DNA of 64,000 nucleotides from Maricaulis virginensis. GTDB lineage: Bacteria; Pseudomonadota; Alphaproteobacteria; Caulobacterales; Maricaulaceae. Below the pieces are notes generated by a model, which worked only from the letters and a program-made list of their open reading frames with translations, was not told where the DNA came from and searched no databases. Positions 24,646 through 33,612 of this stretch are shown here, piece by piece (the first letter of the stretch is position 1; every line of letters begins with the position of its first letter). A program made the position numbers and the translations under genes. The stretch lies in the NCBI RefSeq assembly GCF_027922185.1, contig NZ_BSFE01000004.1, forward strand, positions 62,001 to 126,000, given 5' to 3'.

Positions 24646-27600
24646 ATGCCGCTCACCCGATTGTCATTGAGCAATCCGGCCGCCGTGTGCGTCGGAATTG
24701 CCCTGATCGTGCTGATGGGCATTCTTGCCTTCACACGCCTGCCCATCCAGCTCTTCCCGGATACCGAACGTCCGCAGGTCAATATCGCCACGTTCTGGCG
24801 CTCGGCCTCGCCGCTGGAAATGGAATCGGAAATCGTCGAGCCGCAGGAACAGCTCCTCACCGGATTGCCCGGGCTGGAGGAGATGCGCGTCTTCACCAAT
24901 GAGGGCGCGGCCTTCATCAACCTGACCTTCGCGCTTGAAACCGACATGACGCAGACGGCGATCGAGATCTCGAACCGCCTGTCGCAATTGCCGCCGCTGC
25001 CGCGCGATGCGGTGGGGCCCAATGTCGGCGGGTTCGGCGGCGACGCCCAGCAGAGCCTGATCTGGTTCTTCGTCCAGGCCTTGCCCGGCAATCCGCTGGA
25101 GATCCACGACTATACCAGCTTCATCGAGGACACGGTGGTGCCGCGCCTCGAGGCGATCCCGGGCGTGGCCAGCGTCAATATCGGCTGGGGCCAGCGGCCC
25201 GAGGAATTGCTGATCACGGTCGATCCCTACCGCGCCGCCGCGCTGGGCGTGACCCTGCCGCAGATTTCCGGCGCCATCGCCAATAACCAGGACGTGTCCG
25301 GCGGCAATGCCGAGATCGGCCGCCGCTCCTACCAGATGCGTTTCGAGGGCGAGTTCGAACCGTCCGAAATGGGCGATCTGGTGATCGTCTGGCGCGATGG
25401 CACGCCGGTGCGCCTGTCCGATGTCGCCACGGTCGAGGTGACCTATGGCGAGCGCACGAATTTCACCTACCAGAACGGCAATCCGGCGATGGGGATCGAG
25501 GTGCGCCGCCAGCAGGGGGCCAATGTGCTCGCCGCGCTGGACGCGGTGAAGGCGGAAGTCGCGACGATCAACGAGACGCTGCTCGCCGAACGCCAGCTGG
25601 TCATGGCGCCGTCCTTCGACGCTTCGGTCTTCATCATGCGGGCCATCGACCTGTTGCGCACCAATCTGCTTCTGGGTGTGGCGCTGGCGATTTTCGGGCT
25701 CTGGCTCTTCCTGCGCCGGGCGCGGGCGACGCTGATCATCTCGCTCGCCATCCCGGTCTCGCTGCTCTCCACCCTGATCGTGCTCTTCCTGCTGGGCCGC
25801 TCGCTCAACGTGATCTCGCTGGCGGGCCTGGCCTTTGCCACCGGCATGGTGATGGATGCGGCGATCATTGTGCTGGAGAACATCATCCGCCGGCGCGAGG
25901 GCGGTGAGGATGCGCACACCGCGTCCGAACGCGGCGCCGGCGAGGTATGGGGCGCGCTGCTCGCCTCCACGACCACGACCGTTGCCATCTTCCTGCCGAT
26001 CATCTTCACCCGCAATGCCGAGGGCCAGATCTTCGCCGATCTCGCCATCACCATCGCGGTGGGCGTTGCGGTATCGATGATCGTTGCCGTGACCATCCTG
26101 CCGGTGGCGGCGAAATACTGGGTGCGCGACCGCGCGACGCAGACCCGCCAGCCCCTGCTCAACCGGATCGCGTCGGGCGTGATGCCGCTGAGCGACAGTC
26201 CGCGCCGCCGCCTGGCGCTGGCCGGTACGCTGATCGCCATTCCGCTGGCGCTGACCTGGTTCCTGCGGCCGGATCTGGATTATCTGCCGCCGGTGAAACG
26301 CGACGCGGTGGACGCTTTCCTGATCTTCCCGCCGGGCTCCAATCTCGACTGGATCGAGGAGGAGGTCGCCGCCACCGTCATCGAACGCCTCGAGCCCTAT
26401 ATGAGCGGCGAGCGGGAACCGGCGCTGCGCAACTATTATTTCGGCACTTTCCCCGGCGGTACCGGGGCGACGGCCGGCATCCGCGTGCAGGACCAGTCAC
26501 AGGTCGGCGAGCTGGAGCGTATCGTCCGCGAGGAGATCATCACCGGCATTCCCGACGTGTTCGGCTTCGCCCAGCAGGGCGATCTGTTCGGCGGCTTCTC
26601 CCAGGGCGGCAATATCCAGGTGAATATCCAGTCCGCCGATGCCGAGGCGCGGGCGCGCGCCACCCAGGTCGGCCTGACCATGCTGCGCGAGCGCTTTCCG
26701 GGCGTGAACATCAATGCCAATCCGCCGCCCCAGGCGACCCAGCCGCGCCTGACCCTGGTGCCGGATGACCGGCGGATCCAGGAGGCCGGATGGGCGCGCC
26801 GCAATGTGGCGGGCATGATCGCCATGCTGGGCGACGGCCAGTTCATCGGCGAGTATTTCGACGGCGAGACGCGCATGAACATGATCCTGCGCTCCACCCC
26901 GTGGGAAACGCCGGACGAGCTGACCGGCATGCCGGTGGCGACCCCGTCCGGCGCCGTCGTGCCGCTGGGCGATCTGGTCGACATCCGCGAGGAAGTGGGG
27001 GCGGGCGCCATCCAGCGCCTCAACCGCCGCCGCACCGTCACCATCAATATCAACCAGCCGGAAAACGTCTCGCTGGAAGAGATCCTGGAGACCGTGCGCA
27101 CCGAGATCGAGCCGGCCATGCGCGCCGAACTGCCGGCCGACGGCTCGATCGTCTATGGCGGCAGCGCCGACAGCCTGAACCGGGCCATCAACACCATGCT
27201 GATGAATATGGGCATGGCGATGGTGATCCTCTTCCTGATCCTGGCCGGCATGTTCCGCTCGCTGCGCGACGCGCTGCTGGTGCTGGTCTCGATCCCGCTG
27301 GCCGGGGTTGGCGGTGTGGTGATGCTGCAGGTGCTGAACCTGTTCGTCTCCCAGCCGCTCGATCTTCTCACCATGATGGGCTTCGTCATCCTCCTGGGCC
27401 TGGTGATCAACAATGCCATCCTGCTGGTCGACCAGACCCGCCAGGGCGAGCGCGAAGGCCTGGCCCGGCGCGAAGCGGTCGACCAGGCCCTGCGCGTGCG
27501 TCTGCGGCCGATCTTCATGTCGACCATGACCAGCCTGCTGGGCATGCTGCCCCTGCTGCTGGTGCCCGGCGTCGGCTCGACCATCTATCGCGGACTGGCG

Positions 27601-27729
27601 GCGGCCATTGTCGGCGGCATGAGCGTCAGCCTCGTCTTCACCCTCGTTCTCATTCCCTGCCTCCTGCGCCTGGGCGAATTGCGCCAGGCCCGCACGGTGG
27701 CGGATCCGGCCCCTGCGCCGGCCGAATAG
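24646..27729 (+). CDS. RND-family efflux transporter permease
   Basis: The 1027-residue protein has the AcrB-type layout: an N-terminal span (LSNPAAVCVGIALIVLMGIL), a large periplasmic loop, a central group of six spans (about 335-560), a second loop and a C-terminal group of spans. The GMVMDAAIIVLENIIRRRE motif is the transmembrane proton-relay region, but with one aspartate where AcrB has two. GGGAGGA precedes the ATG at 24646. It is followed by its adaptor gene 15 bases later, so the pump gene comes first, the reverse of acrAB. The substrate is unknown and no outer-membrane TolC gene is nearby. Confidence 0.9.
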   Translation: MPLTRLSLSNPAAVCVGIALIVLMGILAFTRLPIQLFPDTERPQVNIATFWRSASPLEMESEIVEPQEQLLTGLPGLEEMRVFTNEGAAFINLTFALETDMTQTAIEISNRLSQLPPLPRDAVGPNVGGFGGDAQQSLIWFFVQALPGNPLEIHDYTSFIEDTVVPRLEAIPGVASVNIGWGQRPEELLITVDPYRAAALGVTLPQISGAIANNQDVSGGNAEIGRRSYQMRFEGEFEPSEMGDLVIVWRDGTPVRLSDVATVEVTYGERTNFTYQNGNPAMGIEVRRQQGANVLAALDAVKAEVATINETLLAERQLVMAPSFDASVFIMRAIDLLRTNLLLGVALAIFGLWLFLRRARATLIISLAIPVSLLSTLIVLFLLGRSLNVISLAGLAFATGMVMDAAIIVLENIIRRREGGEDAHTASERGAGEVWGALLASTTTTVAIFLPIIFTRNAEGQIFADLAITIAVGVAVSMIVAVTILPVAAKYWVRDRATQTRQPLLNRIASGVMPLSDSPRRRLALAGTLIAIPLALTWFLRPDLDYLPPVKRDAVDAFLIFPPGSNLDWIEEEVAATVIERLEPYMSGEREPALRNYYFGTFPGGTGATAGIRVQDQSQVGELERIVREEIITGIPDVFGFAQQGDLFGGFSQGGNIQVNIQSADAEARARATQVGLTMLRERFPGVNINANPPPQATQPRLTLVPDDRRIQEAGWARRNVAGMIAMLGDGQFIGEYFDGETRMNMILRSTPWETPDELTGMPVATPSGAVVPLGDLVDIREEVGAGAIQRLNRRRTVTININQPENVSLEEILETVRTEIEPAMRAELPADGSIVYGGSADSLNRAINTMLMNMGMAMVILFLILAGMFRSLRDALLVLVSIPLAGVGGVVMLQVLNLFVSQPLDLLTMMGFVILLGLVINNAILLVDQTRQGEREGLARREAVDQALRVRLRPIFMSTMTSLLGMLPLLLVPGVGSTIYRGLAAAIVGGMSVSLVFTLVLIPCLLRLGELRQARTVADPAPAPAE

Positions 27730-27744
27730 CCCTGGAGCTCCGAC

Positions 27745-28809
27745 ATGTTGCGATCCTTCATCTGCCTCGCTGCCGGCTCCGCCGCGCTCCTGGCCGCTGC
27801 CCCCGCCGCGGTGCTGGCCCAGGAGGGGCCGCCGCCGGCCGTGGTACGCACCGCCGAGATCGTCCAGCGCGACATGGCCCGCACGGTGATGACACCGGCC
27901 AGCGTGATGGCGCGCAATGATGCCCGCATCGCCGCGGAAGCCTTCGGCCGGGTCACTTTCGTGGCCGAGCCGGGCGACATGATCGAGACCGGCGGGCTGA
28001 TCGCCCAGCTGGACGACCGCCAGGCCCGCATCCAGCTCGACGAGGCCCGCGCCCGCCTGGCCCGTGCCACCTCGAATGCGAATTACCAGAATGCCGAGGC
28101 CGACCGCTATGAAGGCCTCGCCGCAAACGGCACCGTGCCGGCCAACCGGCTGCGCGAGGTCGAACTGGCCCGCGACCTGGCCGACCAGGATCTGCGCGAG
28201 GCCCGGGCTGCGGTAATGCGCGCCGAGCTGGAACTGGAGCGCACGCAGATCGTCGCACCGTTTCCGGGCCGGGTCGCCGAACGCCTGATCCAGGCCGGGG
28301 AAATCTCCGCGCCGGGCCGCGAGATCGTCCGCCTGGTGGATATCGAACACAAGGAGGCCGTCGCCCAGGTGCCCGTCGCCATCGCGCCCTTCCTGGAAGT
28401 GGGCCAGGAGGTCACGCTGTCGCTCGCCAACGGCACCAGCCAGCGTGCGCCGATCCGCGCCATCATTCCGGTCGGCGACGCCGTCTCGCGCACCTTCGAG
28501 GTGCGGATCGATCTGACCGGTTCCGACTGGATTGTCGGCTCGGCCGCCCGCGCGGCTTTCCCGGCCGAAACCCCGCGCCTGCAGGCCGCTGCGCCCTATG
28601 ACGCCGTCGTACTGCGCTCCAGCGGCAGCCATGTCTTCGTCGTCGACGCGGACGACATCGCCCGCCAGGTTGCTGTCGTGGCCGGCGTGCGCGAAGGCGG
28701 CTATGTCGCCATCGACGGGGATGTGGAAGCCGGCCAGCGCGTCGTGGTCTCCGGCGCGGAAACCCTCAGCGACGGCCGCCCGGTCCAGGAACTGGGCGAG
28801 GACGCTTAG
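27745..28809 (+). CDS. RND efflux periplasmic adaptor (membrane-fusion protein)
   Basis: The 354-residue adaptor starts with a signal peptide (about residues 1-27, cut near AVLAQEG). It has the barrel-sandwich lipoyl half-motifs around AEAFGRVTFVAEPGDMIETGGLIAQLD, an alpha-hairpin (about 90-160), a second half-motif at TQIVAPFPGRVAERLIQAGE, and a beta-barrel domain. It links the inner-membrane pump to an outer-membrane channel. It shares an operon with the upstream pump gene. Confidence 0.9.
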   Translation: MLRSFICLAAGSAALLAAAPAAVLAQEGPPPAVVRTAEIVQRDMARTVMTPASVMARNDARIAAEAFGRVTFVAEPGDMIETGGLIAQLDDRQARIQLDEARARLARATSNANYQNAEADRYEGLAANGTVPANRLREVELARDLADQDLREARAAVMRAELELERTQIVAPFPGRVAERLIQAGEISAPGREIVRLVDIEHKEAVAQVPVAIAPFLEVGQEVTLSLANGTSQRAPIRAIIPVGDAVSRTFEVRIDLTGSDWIVGSAARAAFPAETPRLQAAAPYDAVVLRSSGSHVFVVDADDIARQVAVVAGVREGGYVAIDGDVEAGQRVVVSGAETLSDGRPVQELGEDA

Positions 28810-28823
28810 GGGGCAAGCTCATA

Positions 28824-28990
28824 TGTCATCCCGGCCGGACGCCCCGCGAAGGCGGGGCAAAGGGCCGGGACCTATACGCACCGCGCTCGACCGGTAGCGG
28901 GCTCACCGGCCATGGTATCAGGATCAGCACCGGGATTATGGGTCCCGGATCTCCGCCCGGCACAGGGCCGGGCATGCGTCCGGGATGACA
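28824..28990. repeat. 167-bp palindromic element with perfect 11-bp inverted ends
   Basis: TGTCATCCCGG at 28824-28834 and CCGGGATGACA at 28980-28990 are perfect inverted ends. Further palindromic stretches lie inside (for example GCCCCGC-GAA-GGCGGGGC and CCCGG-CACAGGG-CCGGG). It fills most of the 239-base gap between the RND adaptor gene and the convergent DUF4386 gene. It is too short to code for a transposase; the form is that of a miniature inverted-repeat element. Confidence 0.65.
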
Positions 28991-29048
28991 CTGGTTGGGC
29001 GTAGGCCCTCTTCTCCCCGAGGGGGAAGGGGGAGCGTCGCCGCACCGG

Positions 29049-29738
29049 CTATGCCGCCTCCCGCCGCCACGCCTTCGGCTCACCCATGATCAAAAGCCAC
29101 AGACAGGTACCGATCTCGGCGAAGGAAGAGGGCGTGCCGGCAATCGTGCTGAGGAGGCTGCCGGAATAGCCGCTCATGAAAAGCGGGCCGGCGAACTCGA
29201 TCAGGAAGCCGATACAGCTGATCATCAACAGGAAGCCGAGCACATGCGGCAGCAGGCCCGAGCGCCAGCCCAGCCAGCCCAGCGGGAAGAGCCACAGACC
29301 CCAGAAGATCGACGCCAGACCGGTATAGCGGAAATAGGTCTCCATCCGCACCAGCGCCTGCGCGCCCGCCGCCTCGGAGGGGCCGTTTTCGCCGGTCACG
29401 AGATCGAGCAGGGCCAGCTGTTCGCCCAGGGCCAGGAAGGTCATCGGCACGCTGGCCAGTGCAAACAGCACCATCAGCCGCGCCGCGCTTTGTCCGTAGG
29501 GTGCAAGGACGCGGTAGAGCACCACCGGCAAGGCGAGATAGATCACATAGGCGGTCAGGCCGACGCAGATGCCGGCAGCAAACAGGGTGCGGTTATCGCC
29601 GATCAGCGCCAGCATCCGCACGGGATCGTCCAGGTCGATCACCTGCGAGGGCACATAGATCAGGCTGAAAATCCCGGTCAGGACGAGCAGGAGATACAGC
29701 AGGCCGGCCAGTCTGCCGTCGGATAGTCGAAGGGTCAT
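29049..29738 (-). CDS. DUF4386 family membrane protein
   Basis: The 229-residue protein has about six spans. It begins LSDGRLAGLLYLLLVLTGIFSLIYVPSQVI and includes RVLAPYGQSAARLMVLFAL and GLWLFPLGWLGWRSGLLPHVLGFLLM, the usual pattern of DUF4386. Function is unknown. The ATG at 29738 is the first start at the beginning of the similarity; the frame upstream only continues through repeat DNA. Confidence 0.85.
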   Translation of the reverse strand: MTLRLSDGRLAGLLYLLLVLTGIFSLIYVPSQVIDLDDPVRMLALIGDNRTLFAAGICVGLTAYVIYLALPVVLYRVLAPYGQSAARLMVLFALASVPMTFLALGEQLALLDLVTGENGPSEAAGAQALVRMETYFRYTGLASIFWGLWLFPLGWLGWRSGLLPHVLGFLLMISCIGFLIEFAGPLFMSGYSGSLLSTIAGTPSSFAEIGTCLWLLIMGEPKAWRREAA

Positions 29739-29879
29739 CAATACGCTCCGGTACAAGGGGTTGGACACTGTCAGCGTCCAGCCTGTACCGGCGCAGGCCG
29801 TCAGTCTGGCCGATTTGGAAATCGGCCATGTCAATTGGCGAAATGGGGACGGAAGGCCCGCCCGGAAACCGCCGGTACG

Positions 29880-29986
29880 TTTCCCCCGGCCCTGTGCCGG
29901 GGCTTGGGGGATATCCGCGAGTACGCTCTCCTGAGTCCGTGAAATCAGGCTGCGCATGCCAGGCCCCGGCACAGGGCCGGGGGAAA
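29880..29986. repeat. 107-bp element with perfect 24-bp inverted ends (copy 3, diverged)
   Basis: The 24 bases at 29880-29903 are the exact reverse complement of 29963-29986. The ends begin TTTCCCCCGG and finish CCGGGGGAAA, like the elements at 15208-15291 and 20979-21063, but the core differs. It lies 5' of the DUF4386 gene, at the left edge of the repeat tract. Confidence 0.7.
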
Positions 29987-30012
29987 GGGTTTGTGGAGGA
30001 TCGGACGAGCCC

Positions 30013-30756
30013 GCTGCGACAGGCGCGATGCCTTTCCTCCCCATTTCATGGGGAGGGGGCCCGTGAAACGGGGGAGGGGCCGCCGCGTCAGCGGCGGAAT
30101 GGTGGAGCCTGGCTGTGCTGCTTTCTGGCGCTGCGCGCCACCCCTTCGCCCCCTCCTTCGCCAGGGCGAAGAAGGGGCCACTTCCCCACTCACGTGGGGA
30201 AGAAAGTGCGGCAAGCGCTGAACCCGTTCCTCCCTCTCCCAGGGGAGAGGGATCGAGGGAGAGGGGGAGACACCGGCCTTCGCGATTGAAGCGCCAGCAC
30301 CCGGCTTCCCCCCTCATCCGCCCCTTCGGGGCACCTTCTCCCCGGGGGAGAAGGGGGAGCGCTGGTGCGACTGGCGCGATGCCTTTCCTCCCCATTCATG
30401 GGGAAGAAGAACGGCAAGCGCTGAACCCGTTCCTCCCTCTCCCAGGGGAGAGGGATCGAGGGAGAGGGGGGAGACACCGGCCTTCGCGATAGAAGCGCCA
30501 GCACCGGGCTTTCCCCTCATCCGCCCCTTCGGGGCACCTTCTCCCCGGGGGAGAAGGGGGAGCGCTGCGACAGGCGCGATGCCTTTCCTCCCCATTCATG
30601 GGGAGGGGGACCCGTGAAACGGGGGAGGGGCTGCCGCGTCAGCGGCGGAATGGTGGAGCTTGGCGGGGTTGCTTTCCGGCGCTTCGCGCCGCCCCTTCGA
30701 CCCCTCCTTCGCCAAGGCGAAGAAGGGGCCACTTCCCCACGATGTGGGGAAGAAAG
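30013..30756. repeat. nested array of two repeat types in A-B-B-A order
   Basis: Unit A occurs at 30013-30206 and again at 30564-30756; unit B (154 bases) occurs at 30211-30364 and 30414-30567. A shortened A start lies between the two B units (about 30366-30410). All copies are in the same orientation, and each unit is full of short GC-rich dyads such as CTTCCCCA-TGGGGAAG and CTCTCCC-AGGGGAGAG. With the element at 29880, it makes the whole 29739-30771 gap non-coding. Many open frames cross it, but they reflect its composition. Confidence 0.8.
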
Positions 30757-30771
30757 AACGGGAGGCCGCCG

Positions 30772-31296
30772 CTATTCCGCGCTGGCGAGGGCGGCTTTCC
30801 TGACGCCGGCGGCGAGGGTCTCGAACACGAATTCCGAGGTCGAGCCGGACATGCGCAGTACCTGGGTGGGCAGATTGTTGGAGATCAGCACCAGGTCGGG
30901 CTTGCCGTCATTGATCACATTCTGGCCGCCGATCCACCAGTTATTGGTGGAGGAATAGGAGCCCTGGGCCAGGTAGAGCGTGATCGGCGCCGCATTGGAG
31001 AAGGTCACCGTGACGCCGAACATGAAGTTCAGCTCGTCCGGCGTGCCGCCACCGCCCTTGGGCGCGTATTCGTGATACTCGCCGCCGGCCAGGCTGTTGA
31101 ATTTCTGGGCCACGGCGTCGGATTTCTTGCGGCCGCAATTGACCGTGATCTCCCAGACGCCCTTGCCCTTGTTCTTGGCCGTCGGGCCTGACTCATAGGG
31201 TTGTCCGTCGGTGATCACGAAGGTGCCGTCGATATAGCTGATGCTCTCGATCAGGCCGGATTCGAGGGTCACGGTGTTGGAATGGGAAGAAGTCAT
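30772..31296 (-). CDS. hypothetical protein, 174 residues
   Basis: The product has no signal peptide and no membrane span. It is rich in polar and aromatic residues, with stretches such as SISYIDGTFVITDGQPYES, NFMFGVTVTFSNAAPITLYLAQG and NNWWIGGQNVINDGKPDLVL that suggest an all-beta fold. The ATG at 31296 is preferred because the open frame further upstream lacks this character. I do not recognise a family. It lies between the repeat array and sdaA, with a 117-base gap to sdaA on the same strand. Confidence 0.6.
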   Translation of the reverse strand: MTSSHSNTVTLESGLIESISYIDGTFVITDGQPYESGPTAKNKGKGVWEITVNCGRKKSDAVAQKFNSLAGGEYHEYAPKGGGGTPDELNFMFGVTVTFSNAAPITLYLAQGSYSSTNNWWIGGQNVINDGKPDLVLISNNLPTQVLRMSGSTSEFVFETLAAGVRKAALASAE

Positions 31297-31413
31297 CTCG
31301 TTCGCCTTTTCATTTCTGACAGTCAGAAGAGGGGGAATGCGAACTACACACCCGGAGCGGGCCGGGTTGCGTGATGCTACTATAAATTCATCCCGTCCAC
31401 AACGAATCACGCG

Positions 31414-32793
31414 TCAGCAATAGACGACATTCACGGCGAGACCGCCCTTCGAGGTCTCCTTGTACTTCTCCTGCATGTCCTCACCGGTCTGGCGCATCGT
31501 CTCGATGACCTGGTCGAGCGAGACCTTCATGTCGGCGGAGGTGGCGCGCAGGGCTAGGCGGGCGGCGTCGATCGCCTTGATGGCGCCGATGGCGTTGCGC
31601 TCGATACAGGGGATCTGCACCAGACCGCCGACCGGGTCGCAGGTCAGGCCCAGATTGTGCTCCATGCCGATCTCGGCGGCATCCTCGATCTGGTGGTTAT
31701 TGGCACCCATGGCGGCAGCCAGCGCCGCAGCCGCCATCGAACAGGCCACGCCGACCTCGCCCTGGCAGCCGGCCTCGGCGCCGGAGATCGAGGCATTCTT
31801 CTTGTAGAGCGAGCCGATCGCCGCGGCGGTCAGGAAGAAGCGCTGCAGCGCCTCCTCATCGTCCGGGTCGCGGTGATACTTGTCGAAATAGCGCGCCACG
31901 GCCGGAATGATGCCGGCGGCGCCATTGGTGGGGGCGGTGACGACGCGCCCGCCGGCGGCGTTTTCCTCGTTCACGGCCATCGCCCACAGATTGATCCAGT
32001 CCATCGGGGCGAGGGGGTCTTCTTCCGGGCTGACCGGATTGGCCAGGATATCGCGATGCATCTTCGGCGCCCGCCGCTTGACGCCCAGCCCGCCGGGCAG
32101 CACGCCGTCCTCGGTGAGGCCGCGGTCGATACAATCCTCCATCGCGCGCCACAGGCCCTCGATACCGGCGCGGATCGTGTCTTCGGGCAGGAAGGTGCGC
32201 TCGTTTGCCAGCATGATGCGGTGGATGGACAGCCCCTCGCGCTCGCCGATCTCCAGGAGTTCGGCCGCGGAGTTGAAGGGGAAGGGCTCGCCCTCCTTGA
32301 CGTCAGCCGCCGAATTGCGCCCGGCCTCGTGCTCGTCGATCACGAAGCCGCCGCCGATGGAATACCAGATCTCCTCGCGCACGACATCGCCATGCGGGTC
32401 ATAGGCAAAGAATTTCATCGCGTTGGAGTGGAAGGGCAGGCGCACATCGCCGCGGAAATCCAGATCGGCCTTTTCCTCGAAAGCGATTTCCCGGCCATTG
32501 GCCAGTTTCAGCGTCTTCTCGCTGCGGATGCGGGCCAGCCGGTCCGGGATGGTATCCGGGTCGATCTTGGCCGGATCGCTGCCCTCCAGGCCCAGCAGCA
32601 CCGCCGTATCGGTGCCATGGCCCAGCCCGGTCAGGGCGAGCGATCCGTAGAGCTCGGTCTTCAGGCGCGCGACAGAGGCGCCATCGGCCAGGCAGCGCTC
32701 GACAAAGATTTTCGCCGCCTTCATCGGTCCGACCGTATGCGAACTGGAGGGACCGACACCGATCTTGAACAGGTCGAAGACACCGAAATGCAT
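31414..32793 (-). CDS. sdaA: L-serine ammonia-lyase (iron-sulfur type)
   Basis: The 459-residue single-chain enzyme deaminates serine to pyruvate. It begins with the beta domain (FDLFKIGVGPSSSHTVGPMKAA) and continues with the alpha domain, where cysteines in EAGCQGEVGVACSMAAAAL, GLTCDPVGGLVQIPCIERN and the C-terminal VVYC are suited to hold the [4Fe-4S] cluster. The length matches SdaA. It is probably transcribed alone; the TetR gene upstream is on the same strand, 109 bases away. Confidence 0.95.
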   Translation of the reverse strand: MHFGVFDLFKIGVGPSSSHTVGPMKAAKIFVERCLADGASVARLKTELYGSLALTGLGHGTDTAVLLGLEGSDPAKIDPDTIPDRLARIRSEKTLKLANGREIAFEEKADLDFRGDVRLPFHSNAMKFFAYDPHGDVVREEIWYSIGGGFVIDEHEAGRNSAADVKEGEPFPFNSAAELLEIGEREGLSIHRIMLANERTFLPEDTIRAGIEGLWRAMEDCIDRGLTEDGVLPGGLGVKRRAPKMHRDILANPVSPEEDPLAPMDWINLWAMAVNEENAAGGRVVTAPTNGAAGIIPAVARYFDKYHRDPDDEEALQRFFLTAAAIGSLYKKNASISGAEAGCQGEVGVACSMAAAALAAAMGANNHQIEDAAEIGMEHNLGLTCDPVGGLVQIPCIERNAIGAIKAIDAARLALRATSADMKVSLDQVIETMRQTGEDMQEKYKETSKGGLAVNVVYC

Positions 32794-32902
32794 GGCGCGA
32801 ACTCCTTGAAACCGCTGCGGGGTTGATCAGCGGCGCGACGCGAAACTAGTCGGCCTGACGAGCGCGCGAAACCCCGTTTCGCCATTGCCGCAATGCAGGC
32901 GA

Positions 32903-33577
32903 TCAGGCCGGCGCCAGGGTGCGTTCGCAGATTTCGCGGATCTCGGCGAGCCAGAGGGCCTCGTCCGTCTTCACCGGGTCGGCGAGCAGGCGATAGCGCA
33001 TGGCGCTCCAGACCAGGAAGATCAGCATGCGCACGCGCTCCGGTGCCGGCTGCGGCACCAGATCGTCCCAGCCCGCCACCGCATCGCACCACACATCGGC
33101 CAGCGCATCGAAGGAACGCTGATGGTGTTCCGGCGCCGCGATCCGGGCTTCCAGATAATGCATGTCGGTGTCGAAGAAGGCCGCATCGCCATCGGCCGCG
33201 CAGGTGATCTCCACCAGCCGGGCCAGCTGTTCGCGCCAGGGGCCGTGTCCGGCTTCGACGACCTGCTCGCGGATCCGCGCGCGCAGTGTGTCCATCACAT
33301 GGCGGACATAGCCGGAATGCAGGGCCGCCTTGTTGGGGAAATACTCGTAGATCGTGCCGATGGCGAAGCCGGATTCATCCGCCAGCGCCCGCATGGTCAG
33401 CGCGTCCGGACCGCCGCGCCGCCAAATCCGAACATAGGCGTCATAGATCGCCTGGACGGTGAAGCGGGCGCGCGCCTGGACCGGGCGTTTTCGCGGGCGG
33501 GGCAGGGCATCTGCCTCCGGCGTGCGCGCGGTCGACAAATCCGAACCCCGTACGGGCCGCGACCTGCTATCACTCAT
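32903..33577 (-). CDS. TetR-family regulator next to a DUF2855 gene
   Basis: The 224-residue protein has a 30-residue basic lead followed by a TetR helix-turn-helix (about residues 36-85; FTVQAIYDAYVRIW, MRALADESGFAIGTIYEYFPNKAAL). The rest is the ligand-binding domain. It diverges from the DUF2855 gene with only 35 bases between starts, so their promoters must overlap, and the DUF2855 gene is the obvious target. A start further inside, at a TTG near residue 14, is possible. Confidence 0.82.
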   Translation of the reverse strand: MSDSRSRPVRGSDLSTARTPEADALPRPRKRPVQARARFTVQAIYDAYVRIWRRGGPDALTMRALADESGFAIGTIYEYFPNKAALHSGYVRHVMDTLRARIREQVVEAGHGPWREQLARLVEITCAADGDAAFFDTDMHYLEARIAAPEHHQRSFDALADVWCDAVAGWDDLVPQPAPERVRMLIFLVWSAMRYRLLADPVKTDEALWLAEIREICERTLAPA

Positions 33578-33612
33578 GGCACATCTTCCACTTCCCGACC
33601 GGCAGGACCGAT

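Noticed and set aside
30013..30756. possible CRISPR array
   Set aside because: Units are 154-194 bases, occur only twice each and are internally palindromic. There are no regular short repeats, unique spacers or cas genes.
29739..30771. numerous frames of 60-150 codons on both strands
   Set aside because: They result from the proline/glycine/arginine-coding bias of palindromic GC-rich repeats and recur with each repeat copy.
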